Made by a program: the position numbers and the translations under genes. A stretch of 64,000 bases of DNA from Solirubrobacter deserti. Its GTDB lineage: Bacteria > Actinomycetota > Thermoleophilia > Solirubrobacterales > Solirubrobacteraceae. The stretch spans positions 744,001 to 808,000 of the forward strand of contig NZ_QPKJ02000004.1 in NCBI RefSeq assembly GCF_003344625.1. Direction: 5' to 3'. The notes under the pieces are model-generated. The model had not been told where the DNA came from. It worked only from the letters and a program-made list of their open reading frames with translations, and did no database searches. Below are positions 18,947 through 27,609 of this stretch, piece by piece (position 1 is the stretch's first letter; each line of letters opens with the position of its first letter).

Positions 18947-19237
18947 ATGCCGGTCCTGGTCGACCCCTTGAATCACTACGCCTACGTGCCCTTCACCGTC
19001 AAGGACTGGTGCCACATGGCCGTCGACGGCTCCTTCGAGGAGCTGCACGCGTTCGCGGCGTCGCTCGGTATCCCGCGCAGCCGCTTCCAGGGCGACCACT
19101 ACGACCTGACGCCGTGGATGCGTGAACGGGCCGTGGCGCTGGGAGCCGAGGAAGTGCCGACGCGGGAGCTGCTGCTGCGCATGGCGGGCCCGCGCGGGGA
19201 CCGTGCCCGCCGCCGGCGGGCCGTGCGCGGTTCATGA
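18947..19237 (+). CDS. DUF4031 protein
   Basis: 96-aa basic protein matching the DUF4031 pattern: short N-terminal VLVDPLNHYAYVPFTVKDWCHM followed by ELHAFAASLGIPRSRFQGDHYDL, which is nearly invariant in the family. Function is unknown. It is divergent from the receiver gene by 17 bp. The C-terminal tail is Arg-rich. The 110 bp between its stop and the LysR gene hold nothing I can identify. Confidence 0.75.
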   Translation: MPVLVDPLNHYAYVPFTVKDWCHMAVDGSFEELHAFAASLGIPRSRFQGDHYDLTPWMRERAVALGAEEVPTRELLLRMAGPRGDRARRRRAVRGS

Positions 19238-19349
19238 GACCGGAAACGGGGATCGTGTTTTCAGCGTCACACCGATCTCGGCACGCTGTTCGCGTCCGGC
19301 GGCGCCGCCGTGCCGCTGCGGATCGCGACCGTCACCGCCCTGGCGCTCG

Positions 19350-20273
19350 TCACGCTGTGGTGCGTGCTGCCGGTGGCGCGCCGCGCTTCGCTGCGCCGCC
19401 GCTGACCGCGGCCGTCGCGGCGTCGGCGAGCGCCGCCAGCAGGGCGGCGGTGGCGGGCGGGTCGGGCGGCTCGCCGTAGGTGGCGGCGTAGATGTGGCGC
19501 TCCCAGCCGGGCAGCTCGGTCGCGACGACGCCGTCGACGTGGTGCGCGCGCAGCGCCAGGCCGGACTGGATCGCGATGCCCAGGCCCGCGGTCACGAGGG
19601 CCTGCATCACGACCATGTCGTCGGAGCTGAAGCCGATCCGGGGGTCGAAGCCGGCGTCGGCGCAGATCGTCAGCAGGTGGCTGCGGCAGCGGTCGCAGCC
19701 GCCGACCCAGGTCGCGTCGCGCAGGGCGGCCAGGTCGGGCTCGGGCCGGCGGGAAAGCACGTAGGTCGGGTCGTCGAGCAGGTGGTGCAGGCGGATGCCG
19801 GCCGGTTCGGGCTCGGTCTCGTCGTAGCGGAAGACGATCGCGACTTCGATCTTGCCGGTGCGCAGGAGCTCGATCGCCTCGGGCGGGTGGGTGTCGAGGA
19901 GGTTGAGCTGCAGGCCGGGGTGCTTGGCGGCGAGCGTCGCCACCGCGAGCGGGACGAGCGACCCGATCGCGGAGGCGAAGCCGGCGAGGCGCACGCGTCC
20001 GGCGGTGAGGCCGACGTGGGCGGACAGCTCCGCGCCGGCGGCGTCGATGCGCCCGAGGATCTCGGCCGCGCGGTCGGCCAGCAGCTGTCCCGCCGGGGTG
20101 AGCCGGATCCCGCGGCCGACCCGCTGCAGCAGCTGCGCGCCGGTCTCGGCCTCCAGCCGGGTGAGGTGGTGGGTGACGGACGGCTGCGAGTAGTGCAGCT
20201 CCTTCGCCGCCGCGGTGACCGACCCGTGGCGCGCGACCGCGTCGATGACGCGCAGCCGGTTGACGTCCAGCAT
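19350..20273 (-). CDS. LysR-family transcriptional regulator
   Basis: 307-aa regulator. The N-terminal winged HTH (MLDVNRLRVIDAVARHGS, then TAAAKELHYSQPSVTHHLTRLEAETG) is typical of actinobacterial LysR proteins, followed by a periplasmic-binding-like effector domain from about residue 90. Its ATG lies inside one arm of an inverted repeat shared with the divergent cupin gene, and TAGGGT lies 6 nt upstream, suggesting a leaderless transcript. The cupin and reductase genes opposite are the likely targets. Confidence 0.88.
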   Translation of the reverse strand: MLDVNRLRVIDAVARHGSVTAAAKELHYSQPSVTHHLTRLEAETGAQLLQRVGRGIRLTPAGQLLADRAAEILGRIDAAGAELSAHVGLTAGRVRLAGFASAIGSLVPLAVATLAAKHPGLQLNLLDTHPPEAIELLRTGKIEVAIVFRYDETEPEPAGIRLHHLLDDPTYVLSRRPEPDLAALRDATWVGGCDRCRSHLLTICADAGFDPRIGFSSDDMVVMQALVTAGLGIAIQSGLALRAHHVDGVVATELPGWERHIYAATYGEPPDPPATAALLAALADAATAAVSGGAAKRGAPPAARTTA

Positions 20274-20295
20274 TCATCAACCCTATCTATGAATG
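20271..20295. promoter_or_regulatory. LysR-type inverted repeat between divergent genes
   Basis: CATTCAT (20271-20277) and ATGAATG (20289-20295) form a perfect 7-bp inverted repeat with an 11-bp spacer, the spacing of a LysR recognition box. One arm contains the LysR start codon; the other contains an in-frame ATG of the cupin gene. Confidence 0.5.
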
Positions 20296-20348
20296 GGCAC
20301 GAAAGTTGGCATTGGACGTATCCGGGCGGCGCGACGAAGCTCCACGAC

Positions 20349-20861
20349 ATGCCCGCCACGCAGATCCGCCCCGCCGGTCAGCTGGCCCCGCTCGTCGCCG
20401 GCATCCGCAGCGTCGTCGAGCGCCACGCCGACTGGACCGAGACCGCGCTGCTCGTCGCCGACGAGCTGCGCCGCAACCTGCTGACGCCGGACGTCCTCAC
20501 TCCCGAGCAGCGCCTCGGCTCCCCGGACGACTACACCGGCCACACGCTGCACGTGGAGCCCGACGGCTCGTTCTCGGTCGTCGCGCTCGTCTGGCGCCCC
20601 GGCCAGCTCACGCGCATCCACGACCACATCACCTGGTGCGCGTTCGCCGTCATCCAGGGCGTCGAGCACGAGGAGCTCTACAGCGCCGAGCTCGAGCTGC
20701 TCGGCGAGAGCGACAACCACGTCGGCGACGTCAGCGGCTTCGCCCCGCCCGGCGACATCCACCGCGTGCACAACACCGCCGACACGACCGCGATCTCGAT
20801 CCACGTCTATGGCACCGACGTCACCCGCGTCGGCTCCAGCGCCCGCCGCTACTACGACTGA
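20349..20861 (+). CDS. Cysteine dioxygenase-like cupin
   Basis: 170-aa cupin of the cysteine/3-mercaptopropionate dioxygenase type, iron-dependent oxidation of a thiol to a sulfinate being the family reaction. The metal-binding first cupin motif is RIHDHITWCAFAVIQGVEHEELY (HxH plus later Glu) and the second is PGDIHRVHNTAD. An upstream in-frame ATG at 20289 would add 20 residues and begins within the LysR inverted repeat; 20349 is the more conventional N-terminus. It is followed 15 bp later by a reductase gene and faces a LysR gene. Confidence 0.8.
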   Translation: MPATQIRPAGQLAPLVAGIRSVVERHADWTETALLVADELRRNLLTPDVLTPEQRLGSPDDYTGHTLHVEPDGSFSVVALVWRPGQLTRIHDHITWCAFAVIQGVEHEELYSAELELLGESDNHVGDVSGFAPPGDIHRVHNTADTTAISIHVYGTDVTRVGSSARRYYD

Positions 20862-20876
20862 AAGCGAGCCGCCCCG

Positions 20877-21503
20877 ATGTCCTCCGTGTATGTCCACTTC
20901 TTCTCGGTCTCGCTCGACGGCTTCGGCACCGGTGAGGGCCTGAGCCGCGAGGAGCCGTTCGGCCACGCCGGCGAACGCCTGCACGAATGGATCTTCGTCA
21001 CCCGCGGCTGGAAGGAGGGCGGCAGCGGCGGCGTCGACGACGCCTTCGTCCAGCGCCACGACATGGGCATCGGCGCCGAGATCATGGGCGCCGGCAAGTT
21101 CGGCTATCCCGGCTGGGAGAACGACCCGGACTGGAAGGGCTGGTGGGGCCCGAACCCGCCCTTCCACACGCCGACCTTCGTCCTGACCCACCACACCCGT
21201 CCGTCGATCGAGATGGAGGGCGGCACGACCTTCCACTTCCGCGACACCTCCCCGGCCGAGGCGCTTGAAGAGGCCCGTGCGGCCGCGGGCGGCCAGCACA
21301 TCCGGATCGGCGGCGGCGCGAAGACGATCCGCAGCTTTCTCGCCGAGCGGCTGATCGACCACATGCACGTCGCGGTCGTCCCGATCCTGCTCGGGCGCGG
21401 CGAGCGCCTGTGGGACGGACAGGAAGGGCTCGAGCGCGACTACGCGATCGAGTCCGTCTCCTCGCCGAGCGGCGTGACGCACCTGACCTTCACGCGCAGG
21501 TAG
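20877..21503 (+). CDS. Dihydrofolate reductase-fold protein (RibD C-terminal type)
   Basis: 208-aa NADPH-binding protein of the DHFR/RibD_C family. It begins with VYVHFFSVSLDGFGTG (family start), has IMGAGKFGYPGW in the middle and IRIGGGAKTIRSFLAERLIDHMHVAVVPILLGRGERLW at the cofactor-binding end, seen as adjacent blocks. Substrate unknown; many homologues are annotated only as reductases. It is codirectional with the cupin gene and its last 64 bp overlap the convergent OLD-family gene. Confidence 0.85.
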   Translation: MSSVYVHFFSVSLDGFGTGEGLSREEPFGHAGERLHEWIFVTRGWKEGGSGGVDDAFVQRHDMGIGAEIMGAGKFGYPGWENDPDWKGWWGPNPPFHTPTFVLTHHTRPSIEMEGGTTFHFRDTSPAEALEEARAAAGGQHIRIGGGAKTIRSFLAERLIDHMHVAVVPILLGRGERLWDGQEGLERDYAIESVSSPSGVTHLTFTRR

Positions 21504-23005
21504 GACCCGGGCGGCTCGGCCGGCGGCTGTTGCCGGCGCAGCCACTGGAGCCCTTCGCTCAGGTAGCGGGGCACGCGCCACTGCGGGCACTCGATCGCGT
21601 AGAAGAGCGCGAAGGCCGACTTCGTCCACGTGCGGGCGGCGGCGGCGGCCCGCAGCGCCAGGTCGTCGGTGCCGCCGAGCTCGGTCTCGAACAGCTCGGG
21701 GTTCGCGAGGATGAACGCTTCCTCGAAGGTGCGCCCGCACTCGTCCCCGTCGCGTTCCGGAACCGGGTAGGCGAGTCGACGGGCGCCGGCGAGCTTGTGC
21801 CTGCTCCGCAGCGAGAGCAGCTCGCCCGGGCTGATCTCCGTGTCGGCGAACCAATCGGTGACGGCGGCGTTCGCCGTTCGCGTCGCGGCGGCGACGGGCA
21901 CCCGCTCGTGGTGGTCGTCGAGCGCGTCGATGTCCGTGACGACCAGGGTCGGCAGCTCGAGGAAGTCCAGCAGTCCGAAGAATCGCTGCGCGTGGGCCGC
22001 GCCGACCTCCAGGAGCACGCCGTGGCGACCGGAGAGCCCTTCGCGCCGGATCATCGCGGGCAGCAGCAGCCGCTCGGTCGTGCCGTCGACGAGGATCGCG
22101 TGATCGGCGAACAACAGCTCGCTGCCCGTCAGCTTCAGGTAGCGGTGGACGAACTCGCGGTCGAGCCCTTCGACGGTGGCGCCGAGGTCCTTGACCGTGG
22201 CTGAGCGCGTGCGTCCCGCTGCGCGGAAGGAGCGGATCGCAGTGAGCGGCGCGTGGTTGGCGATGCGCGGGGAGCGCGTGGTCACCACGAACTGCACCGG
22301 GCGCGGGGGCATCTGGCTGACGCGGTTGAGCTCGTGGATGAACACCTCCTGCGCCGGCGGGCACAGGTGCGCCTCGGGGTGCTCCACGAACGCGAGATGG
22401 ACGCCGGCGCGGGCGTGGAACCGCTGCGGAAGGTCGCTCAGCTGCTCCCGCGCGCCGATGAAGTGGAGCGCGAGCTGCCGCTCGAGGGCCGCCCACTCCA
22501 CCCGGCGCGCGTTCACCTGCAGCGTTCGCTCGAACGCCGCGCCGACCCGCGGCCGGAGCTCGGCGAGGAAGGTCGCCTTCGCCCCGTCATCGTCCGCGAC
22601 CGGCTCCAGGCCGCCGAACAGCGCCTCGAGCTTGCCCGCGGCCAGCTCGAATCTCGCGCGCAGGACGGCGTCTTGAGCGGTCCCGTCGGCCACGACGATC
22701 CGCAGCTCGATGAAGGGCAGCGCCGCCCGGACCCGCCCCTGATCCTCAGGGTCCTCCAGGTGGGCCCGGTGCGCGTCGAGGAACGCGCGCTGCGCGCAGC
22801 GCGAGAAGTCCTCGAGCTCAAAGCGCGACGGCGACTGAAAGCGCCGGAAGAGGTCCATGAACGACGTCTTGCCGCAGTTGTCGGGCCCGACGATCACCGT
22901 CGTGACCTGCGCGTCCTCGTCGCTGAGCCCGCTGCTCGCCACGAGTGAGACATCGGCGCAGGCGAGCAGGCGGAAGTTGCGTACGGAGATGGACTTGATG
23001 TGCAT
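21440..23005 (-). CDS. OLD-family ATPase with TOPRIM nuclease domain
   Basis: 521-aa ABC-type ATPase plus nuclease. The N-terminus IKSISVRNFRLLACADVSL leads to Walker A GPDNCGKTS, a Walker B-like LAFVEHPEAHLCP, and a switch region FVVTTRSPRIAN. The C-terminal TOPRIM domain starts with ILVDGTTERLLLPAM and carries VVTDIDALD, the acidic metal site. OLD proteins include phage-exclusion and Gabija-type defence nucleases, so an antiphage role is possible, but no recognised partner gene is adjacent. Its start codon lies in the arm of a strong hairpin. The 3' end overlaps the reductase gene on the other strand. Confidence 0.8.
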   Translation of the reverse strand: MHIKSISVRNFRLLACADVSLVASSGLSDEDAQVTTVIVGPDNCGKTSFMDLFRRFQSPSRFELEDFSRCAQRAFLDAHRAHLEDPEDQGRVRAALPFIELRIVVADGTAQDAVLRARFELAAGKLEALFGGLEPVADDDGAKATFLAELRPRVGAAFERTLQVNARRVEWAALERQLALHFIGAREQLSDLPQRFHARAGVHLAFVEHPEAHLCPPAQEVFIHELNRVSQMPPRPVQFVVTTRSPRIANHAPLTAIRSFRAAGRTRSATVKDLGATVEGLDREFVHRYLKLTGSELLFADHAILVDGTTERLLLPAMIRREGLSGRHGVLLEVGAAHAQRFFGLLDFLELPTLVVTDIDALDDHHERVPVAAATRTANAAVTDWFADTEISPGELLSLRSRHKLAGARRLAYPVPERDGDECGRTFEEAFILANPELFETELGGTDDLALRAAAAARTWTKSAFALFYAIECPQWRVPRYLSEGLQWLRRQQPPAEPPGSYLRVKVRCVTPLGEETDSIA

Positions 23006-23043
23006 CGGCTACTCGCGAAGTCTCGAACCGCGAGCCGATGCAC
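23000..23043 (-). promoter_or_regulatory. Hairpin sequestering the OLD-gene start codon
   Basis: GTGCATCGGCT (23000-23010) and AGCCGATGCAC (23033-23043) are perfect 11-bp inverted repeats; CGCG at 23014-23017 and 23029-23032 can extend the stem inside a bulge. In the mRNA the 3' arm contains the AUG start codon and its next codon. A TATATA box at 23064-23059 on the same strand would start a transcript that includes both arms. It could also serve as a protein-binding site. Confidence 0.55.
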
Positions 23044-23096
23044 GTCAATATCGGCATCTATATAGAGTCAGTCACTCAGGTAGATAGGTGTCAGAG

Positions 23097-24248
23097 TCAG
23101 CAGCCGTAGCCGTCGCGGTCGCGGTCGAGCTCGTACACGTCAGGTCCCACCACGCGGACGGTGCGGCCGATGTAATCAGGGCCGTTGCCGTCCCCTCGAC
23201 GGCAGTCGTAGTCGGAGGAGTCGGCTCTCAGGCACGCGCCCGCGTAGCTGGGGTGGCAGTCCGGCGAGGCCAGCGAGGCCACCCCGTACACGAGCGCCGG
23301 CGTGAGCACGATCGCCGTGCCGGCGACGCTCCACATGCGCTTCGGGGTCAGTCCGCGTCGCCGTGCCCGCGGCTCGCGCGTGACGCCGGCCGTCCGCGGG
23401 ATCGCCTGGTGCGGTCGCTCGAGTGCGTCGTGGAGGTCGGCGACGAGCGTGCGGGCGTCGCCGTGACGCTTCGCGGGGTCGAGCGAGAGCGCACGCAGGA
23501 GCACGCGGTCCACGGCGGGGTTCAGGCGCTGGTTGCGCCGTGAAGGCGCCACCGGCTCGGCGTCCGCCGGCTGCGTGAGCCCACGCGGCAGCGTGCCGGT
23601 CGCCGCGCGATAGGCGATCGCGGCCAGCGCCCAGCGGTCGCTGGCGGCGGTCGCCGCCCCGTACATGAGGGTCTCCGGTGCCATGTACGCGGGCGTGCCG
23701 GGTACCCGGCCCGTGCCGGTCACGGTCGAGACGTCGTCCGCGAGCGCGATCCCGAAGTCGGTCAGCAGCCCGCGCCCGTGCTCGGCGTCGATGAGGATGT
23801 TCGCCGGCTTGAGGTCGCGATGGACGACACCCCGGGCGTGGCAGCAGTCGAGGCCTTCGGCCACGCCGGCCAGCAGCTCCAGGACGTCCTCGAACGCGGG
23901 TCGCCGCTCGCTGAGGAAGCGGTCCAGCGAGCCGCCCGGCACGTAGCGCATCGAGAAGTAGCGCCGGCCCTGGTGCTCGCCGCGCGCGTAGATGGGCACG
24001 ACGTTCGGGTGCTCGACGGACGCCATGGCGTCCACCTCGCGCTCGAACCGGCGCATCAGGTCCGGCGCCAGGGCGAGCTCCGGCCGGATGAACTTCCGTG
24101 CGACCTTGCGCTTCGGTGACCGCTCGGCGGCCAGGAAGACCTCGCCGAACCCGCCGCCGCCGAGGCGCGCCTCGATCCGGTAGCCGTCGACGACGTCGCC
24201 CGGCGAGAACCGGGAGGGAAGGTCGTTCTCAGCCGCGACCGCGCACAT
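23097..24248 (-). CDS. Membrane-anchored Ser/Thr protein kinase with Excalibur-like tail
   Basis: 383-aa Hanks-type kinase. The catalytic domain (about 20-275) has GGGGFGEVF, the ATP Lys in VARK, HRDLKPANI, DFG and APE motifs, so it should be active. A single transmembrane helix (about 305-325) is followed by a small extracellular Cys-rich domain ending DRDRDGYGC, an Excalibur-like calcium-binding motif common at actinobacterial cell-wall proteins. An extracellular cue may thus be sensed. It lies 91 bp upstream of the OLD-family gene on the same strand. Confidence 0.9.
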   Translation of the reverse strand: MCAVAAENDLPSRFSPGDVVDGYRIEARLGGGGFGEVFLAAERSPKRKVARKFIRPELALAPDLMRRFEREVDAMASVEHPNVVPIYARGEHQGRRYFSMRYVPGGSLDRFLSERRPAFEDVLELLAGVAEGLDCCHARGVVHRDLKPANILIDAEHGRGLLTDFGIALADDVSTVTGTGRVPGTPAYMAPETLMYGAATAASDRWALAAIAYRAATGTLPRGLTQPADAEPVAPSRRNQRLNPAVDRVLLRALSLDPAKRHGDARTLVADLHDALERPHQAIPRTAGVTREPRARRRGLTPKRMWSVAGTAIVLTPALVYGVASLASPDCHPSYAGACLRADSSDYDCRRGDGNGPDYIGRTVRVVGPDVYELDRDRDGYGC

Positions 24249-24288
24249 TGCGCAGGGAACCTACAGCGCAAACGCGCCGCAAAGCAAG

Positions 24289-24316
24289 CGCGCCCCGGCC
24301 GAATGGCCAGGGCGCG
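24289..24316 (-). terminator. Hairpin downstream of small secreted-protein gene
   Basis: CGCGCCCCGGCC (24289-24300) and GGCCAGGGCGCG (24305-24316) pair over 12 positions with one mismatch and a GAAT loop. It follows the stop of the minus-strand gene at 24328 and precedes the kinase gene. The T-rich tract expected of an intrinsic terminator is weak, so it may simply be a transcript-stabilising stem. Confidence 0.5.
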
Positions 24317-24327
24317 GTGCAGCGCTT

Positions 24328-24513
24328 CTAGTGCCCGGACGCCTGGCGCTGGGCGTCGCAGACGACGGGATCGAAGATCGGCGTCCCGTCGGCGGCGTAG
24401 CACAGCGGCGTCGGCGGCGGGGGCGGATCCTCGTCGGCGAAGGCCGGCGCGGCCGCGCCGGCCAGCGTCACGGCCGTCAGGAGGGTGAGCAGGGACTTGG
24501 TGGAACGTGACAC
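24328..24513 (-). CDS. Small secreted protein
   Basis: 61-aa protein with a clean Sec signal peptide (SRSTKSLLTLLTAVTLAGAA then PAFADE). The ~35-residue mature peptide is Pro-rich after cleavage (EDPPPPPTP) and has two cysteines (LCYAADGT and VVCDAQ) that could form a disulfide. No family recognised. It is followed by a strong hairpin and lies upstream of the kinase gene, divergent from the large LuxR-type regulator. Confidence 0.55.
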   Translation of the reverse strand: MSRSTKSLLTLLTAVTLAGAAAPAFADEDPPPPPTPLCYAADGTPIFDPVVCDAQRQASGH

Positions 24514-24663
24514 AGAGTCCTCCCCTGTGAATGAGTTGACTTACACTCACAACTCTCAGTCGGTTTCCGTCAGCCGCCATCACTGACTCAGGTAAGTGAC
24601 TATTACGGTTACGGAGGGGCGACCACCGTGAAGGGAGGGGTGTCATGTCGGCGCGGTGCGCTA

Positions 24664-24669
24664 TAGGGT
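24664..24669 (+). promoter_or_regulatory. -10 element for leaderless LuxR-type regulator
   Basis: TAGGGT lies 6 nt before GTG 24676 and overlaps an extended TATAGGG. Together with the lack of a Shine-Dalgarno sequence, this supports the start and a leaderless transcript. Confidence 0.4.
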
Positions 24670-24675
24670 GCGGGT

Positions 24676-27534
24676 GTGCCCGAGCGGATCTCGAGCCCGC
24701 GCCTGATCGGCCGCGAGGCCCAGCTCGACCGGCTGGGCCGGCTCTATGACCGCGCGGCCGCGGGCGAGTTCACCCTGGCGCTGATCAAGGGCGACGCGGG
24801 CATCGGCAAGTCGCGCCTGGTGCGGGAGCTTCAGACGCCCGGCGCGCTGACGCTGCGCGGCAGCTGCTTCCCGATCGCCGGCGAAGAGGCGCCCTACGGG
24901 CCTTTGGTCGCCGCGCTGCGCGACGTGCCCGGCGATCGGCTCGCCGCCGCGGCCGACGGGCTGCCCGAGGCGCTGGTCGCCGAGCTGGCGTCCCTGCTTC
25001 CTGCACTCGGTGGCCACGCAGTGGCCGGTCGTGACAGCTCGCGCGGCGCCCAGGGCCGCCAGTACGAGTACCTGCTGGAGCTGCTCGCGCGGCTGGCCGA
25101 AGAGACGCCGGTCGTCCTGGTCATCGAGGACATCCACTGGGCCGACCCCTCCACGCTGGACTTCCTGTCTTTCGTAGCCCGCAACGCGCGCCGCGAACGG
25201 GTCCTGCTCGTCGCCACGCACCGTCTGCACGACGGCCGCGACCTGCAGGCGCTCGAGCGCTACGTCGACCAGCTCGAGCGCTGCGCCGCCGTCGAGGCGA
25301 TCGCCCTCGGCCCACTCGACGAGGCCCAGGTCAGCCAGCAGATCGAGGCGATCCTGCTGCGTGCCCCCGACGTGGCCGTCACCCGCCGCATCGCCGCGCG
25401 CACGCAGGGCAACCCGTTCTACGTCGAGGAGCTGATCGCCCACGGCGGCACGGCCGAGGCGCCCCTGGCGCCCGGGCACGCCGCCACGCTGCTCGAGCGC
25501 GTCCGCGCGCTCAGCCCCGAGACCCAGCACGTCGTGCAGGTGCTCGCCGCCTTCGGGCGCGCGGTCGAGCACGACCTGCTGGCGCGCGCGGCCGCCGTGG
25601 CCGAGCCCGAGCTGTCCCGGCGGCTGCGCAGCGCGGTCGACTCCCACGTCGTCGAGGCCGGCGGCGCGATGCTGACGTTCCGCCACGCGCTCACACGCGA
25701 AGCGGTCTACGAGGCGCTGCTGCCGGGGGAGCGCCAGCGCCTGCACCGCGCCGTGGCGGGCGCGCTGCGCGAGCGCCGGGACCTCACCGACGCCGCCGAG
25801 CTGGCGGTTCAATGGCGGGCGGCCGGCGATAGCGCGGCGGCGCTCGAGGCGTCGCTGGAAGCGGCGCGGGCCGCCAGCGGCGTCTATGCCTACAGCGAGG
25901 CGGTCGAGCACTACACGGCCGCCGTCTCCCTCTGGAGCGCGCCCGGCGCGCCTGAGCTCGACCACGCCGCGATCCTGCTCGACGCCGCCGACGCGGCCTA
26001 CCGGGCGGGCGCGGACGAGCTGCCGATCCAGTGGTGCGAGCTCGGGCTGGCGACGCTCGGTGAGAACCCGGACCCGCACCGGGCCGCGGCGTTCTTCGAG
26101 CGGCTCGGCCGCTTCCAAGACCATCACCTCGACAAGTCGCTGACCATCTACAGCGAGGCGCTGGAACGCCTCGACGACAGCGCCAGCGCCGAGCGCGCCC
26201 GCCTGCTCAGCAACGAGAGCCTCACGCTGACGCTGAACGTGCGCTGGGACGAGGCGCGCGAGCGGGCCGAACGCGCGCTCGCGATCGCGCAGCGGGCGGG
26301 CGCCGACGCCGAGGAGGGCTTCGCGCGCTCGGTGCTCGGGCTCGTGCTCGCCTACCTCGGTGACTTCGAGGCGGCCGAGCAACACCTCGGCATCGCGCGG
26401 CGCATCGGCGAGGCGCTCGGGCGGCCCGAGGATGTCACCGGCGCCTACGTCCACCTCGGTGAGATCCGCCGGCTGCGGGGCGACCTCCCCGGCGCCTTGG
26501 AGGTCATGGCCGCCGGGATCGACGCGTCGCGACGGCTCGGCGTCGAAGCCTCCTACGGCCGCTACTTCGCACTCAACGCCGCCGAGGACGAGTTCGAGCT
26601 CGGCCACTGGGACGCGGCGCAGGCACGGATCGACCGGCTCGAGGGCGCGTCGCTGACCTGGACCGAGACGTTGCTGCGCCTGACCGTCTCCGGCCAGCTC
26701 GCGGCGGGGCGCGGCGAGTTCGAGCGGGCGCGGGCCTGGCTCGACGAGGCGAGCGGGCAGTTGCGTGAGTCCTCGGCGACGGAGTGGACGGCCTACGTGG
26801 CGGCGTGCGTGGTCGAGCTGCAGCTGACGGCGGGCGAGCCCGACCAGGCACTGGCGACCGCCGTGGCCGAGCTCGAGCGCGTGCGCGGGCGCGAGGAGCG
26901 GCTCTACACGCCGGCGCTGGTGAGCACGGCGGTGCGCGCGGCGGCGGACGCGGGCGCGCCGGACGAGGCCGAGCGCCTCACCGCCTGGCTGGCGGCGTTC
27001 CTCGATGAAGCGTCGCCGCCGATCGCCCTCGCGCATCTGGCGGGCGCGCGTGCGGAGTCCGCCCGTGCGCGCGGCGCCTCGTTCGCCGATGAGTGGGCCG
27101 GGGTCGCCGGCCACTGGGACCGGCTCGTCCACCCCTACCGGGCCGCGTACGCCCGCGTGCGGGAGGCCGAGGCCCGGCTCGCCGACCGTGAGCGCGAGGA
27201 GGCGGCGCACGCGCTCTCGAAGGCGCTCGACGTCGCCAACGCGCTCGGCGCGCTCCCGCTCAAGGCGTGGGCCGAGAGCCTCGCCACCCGCAAGCGCCTG
27301 CGCCGCGCCGTCGTCGGCCAGCTCGAGTCCGCCGGCCCCGAGGAGCGGCTGACGCCGCGCGAGCTGGAGGTGCTCAGGCTCGTCGCCGAAGGTCGCACCA
27401 ACCGGCAGATCGGCGCGGCGCTGCACATCACCGAGGGCACGGCCGCGCTGCACGTCTCGAAGATCCTCGGCAAGCTCGACGTCAGCACGCGCGGCCAGGC
27501 CGCCGCGCTCGTCCACCGCTCCGGTCCGGCCTGA
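24676..27534 (+). CDS. LuxR-family regulator with large AAA ATPase domain (LAL type)
   Basis: 952-aa regulator of the MalT/LAL class. The N-terminal AAA-type NTPase has Walker A KGDAGIGKSRLV and Walker B VVLVIEDIHWADPSTLDF; the middle ~500 residues are helical, TPR-like repeats (for example ALEVMAAGIDASRRLG); the C-terminus is a GerE/LuxR HTH (LTPRELEVLRLVAEGRTNRQIG, then ITEGTAALHVSKILGKL). Ligand binding to the repeats usually licenses ATP-driven oligomerisation and activation. Targets are unknown; the divergent small secreted gene and the downstream unknown gene are candidates. Confidence 0.9.
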   Translation: MPERISSPRLIGREAQLDRLGRLYDRAAAGEFTLALIKGDAGIGKSRLVRELQTPGALTLRGSCFPIAGEEAPYGPLVAALRDVPGDRLAAAADGLPEALVAELASLLPALGGHAVAGRDSSRGAQGRQYEYLLELLARLAEETPVVLVIEDIHWADPSTLDFLSFVARNARRERVLLVATHRLHDGRDLQALERYVDQLERCAAVEAIALGPLDEAQVSQQIEAILLRAPDVAVTRRIAARTQGNPFYVEELIAHGGTAEAPLAPGHAATLLERVRALSPETQHVVQVLAAFGRAVEHDLLARAAAVAEPELSRRLRSAVDSHVVEAGGAMLTFRHALTREAVYEALLPGERQRLHRAVAGALRERRDLTDAAELAVQWRAAGDSAAALEASLEAARAASGVYAYSEAVEHYTAAVSLWSAPGAPELDHAAILLDAADAAYRAGADELPIQWCELGLATLGENPDPHRAAAFFERLGRFQDHHLDKSLTIYSEALERLDDSASAERARLLSNESLTLTLNVRWDEARERAERALAIAQRAGADAEEGFARSVLGLVLAYLGDFEAAEQHLGIARRIGEALGRPEDVTGAYVHLGEIRRLRGDLPGALEVMAAGIDASRRLGVEASYGRYFALNAAEDEFELGHWDAAQARIDRLEGASLTWTETLLRLTVSGQLAAGRGEFERARAWLDEASGQLRESSATEWTAYVAACVVELQLTAGEPDQALATAVAELERVRGREERLYTPALVSTAVRAAADAGAPDEAERLTAWLAAFLDEASPPIALAHLAGARAESARARGASFADEWAGVAGHWDRLVHPYRAAYARVREAEARLADREREEAAHALSKALDVANALGALPLKAWAESLATRKRLRRAVVGQLESAGPEERLTPRELEVLRLVAEGRTNRQIGAALHITEGTAALHVSKILGKLDVSTRGQAAALVHRSGPA

Positions 27535-27609
27535 CCTATATGGCTCCCGCGGACAGATATGCAGTTCCTGCGATGACGCGCGGCGGGGCTTGGCCTAGCT
27601 TCGGCCAGC

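Noticed and set aside
23073..24600. Similar ACTCAGGTA-containing segments at ~23075 and ~24588
   Set aside because: Only about nine shared bases in unrelated positions relative to genes; likely chance.
24661..27516. A 951-codon open frame on the minus strand opposite the LuxR-type ATPase gene
   Set aside because: It is a composition by-product of a GC-rich coding strand; its translation is Arg/Gly/Val-biased with no motif, whereas the plus frame has Walker and HTH motifs.
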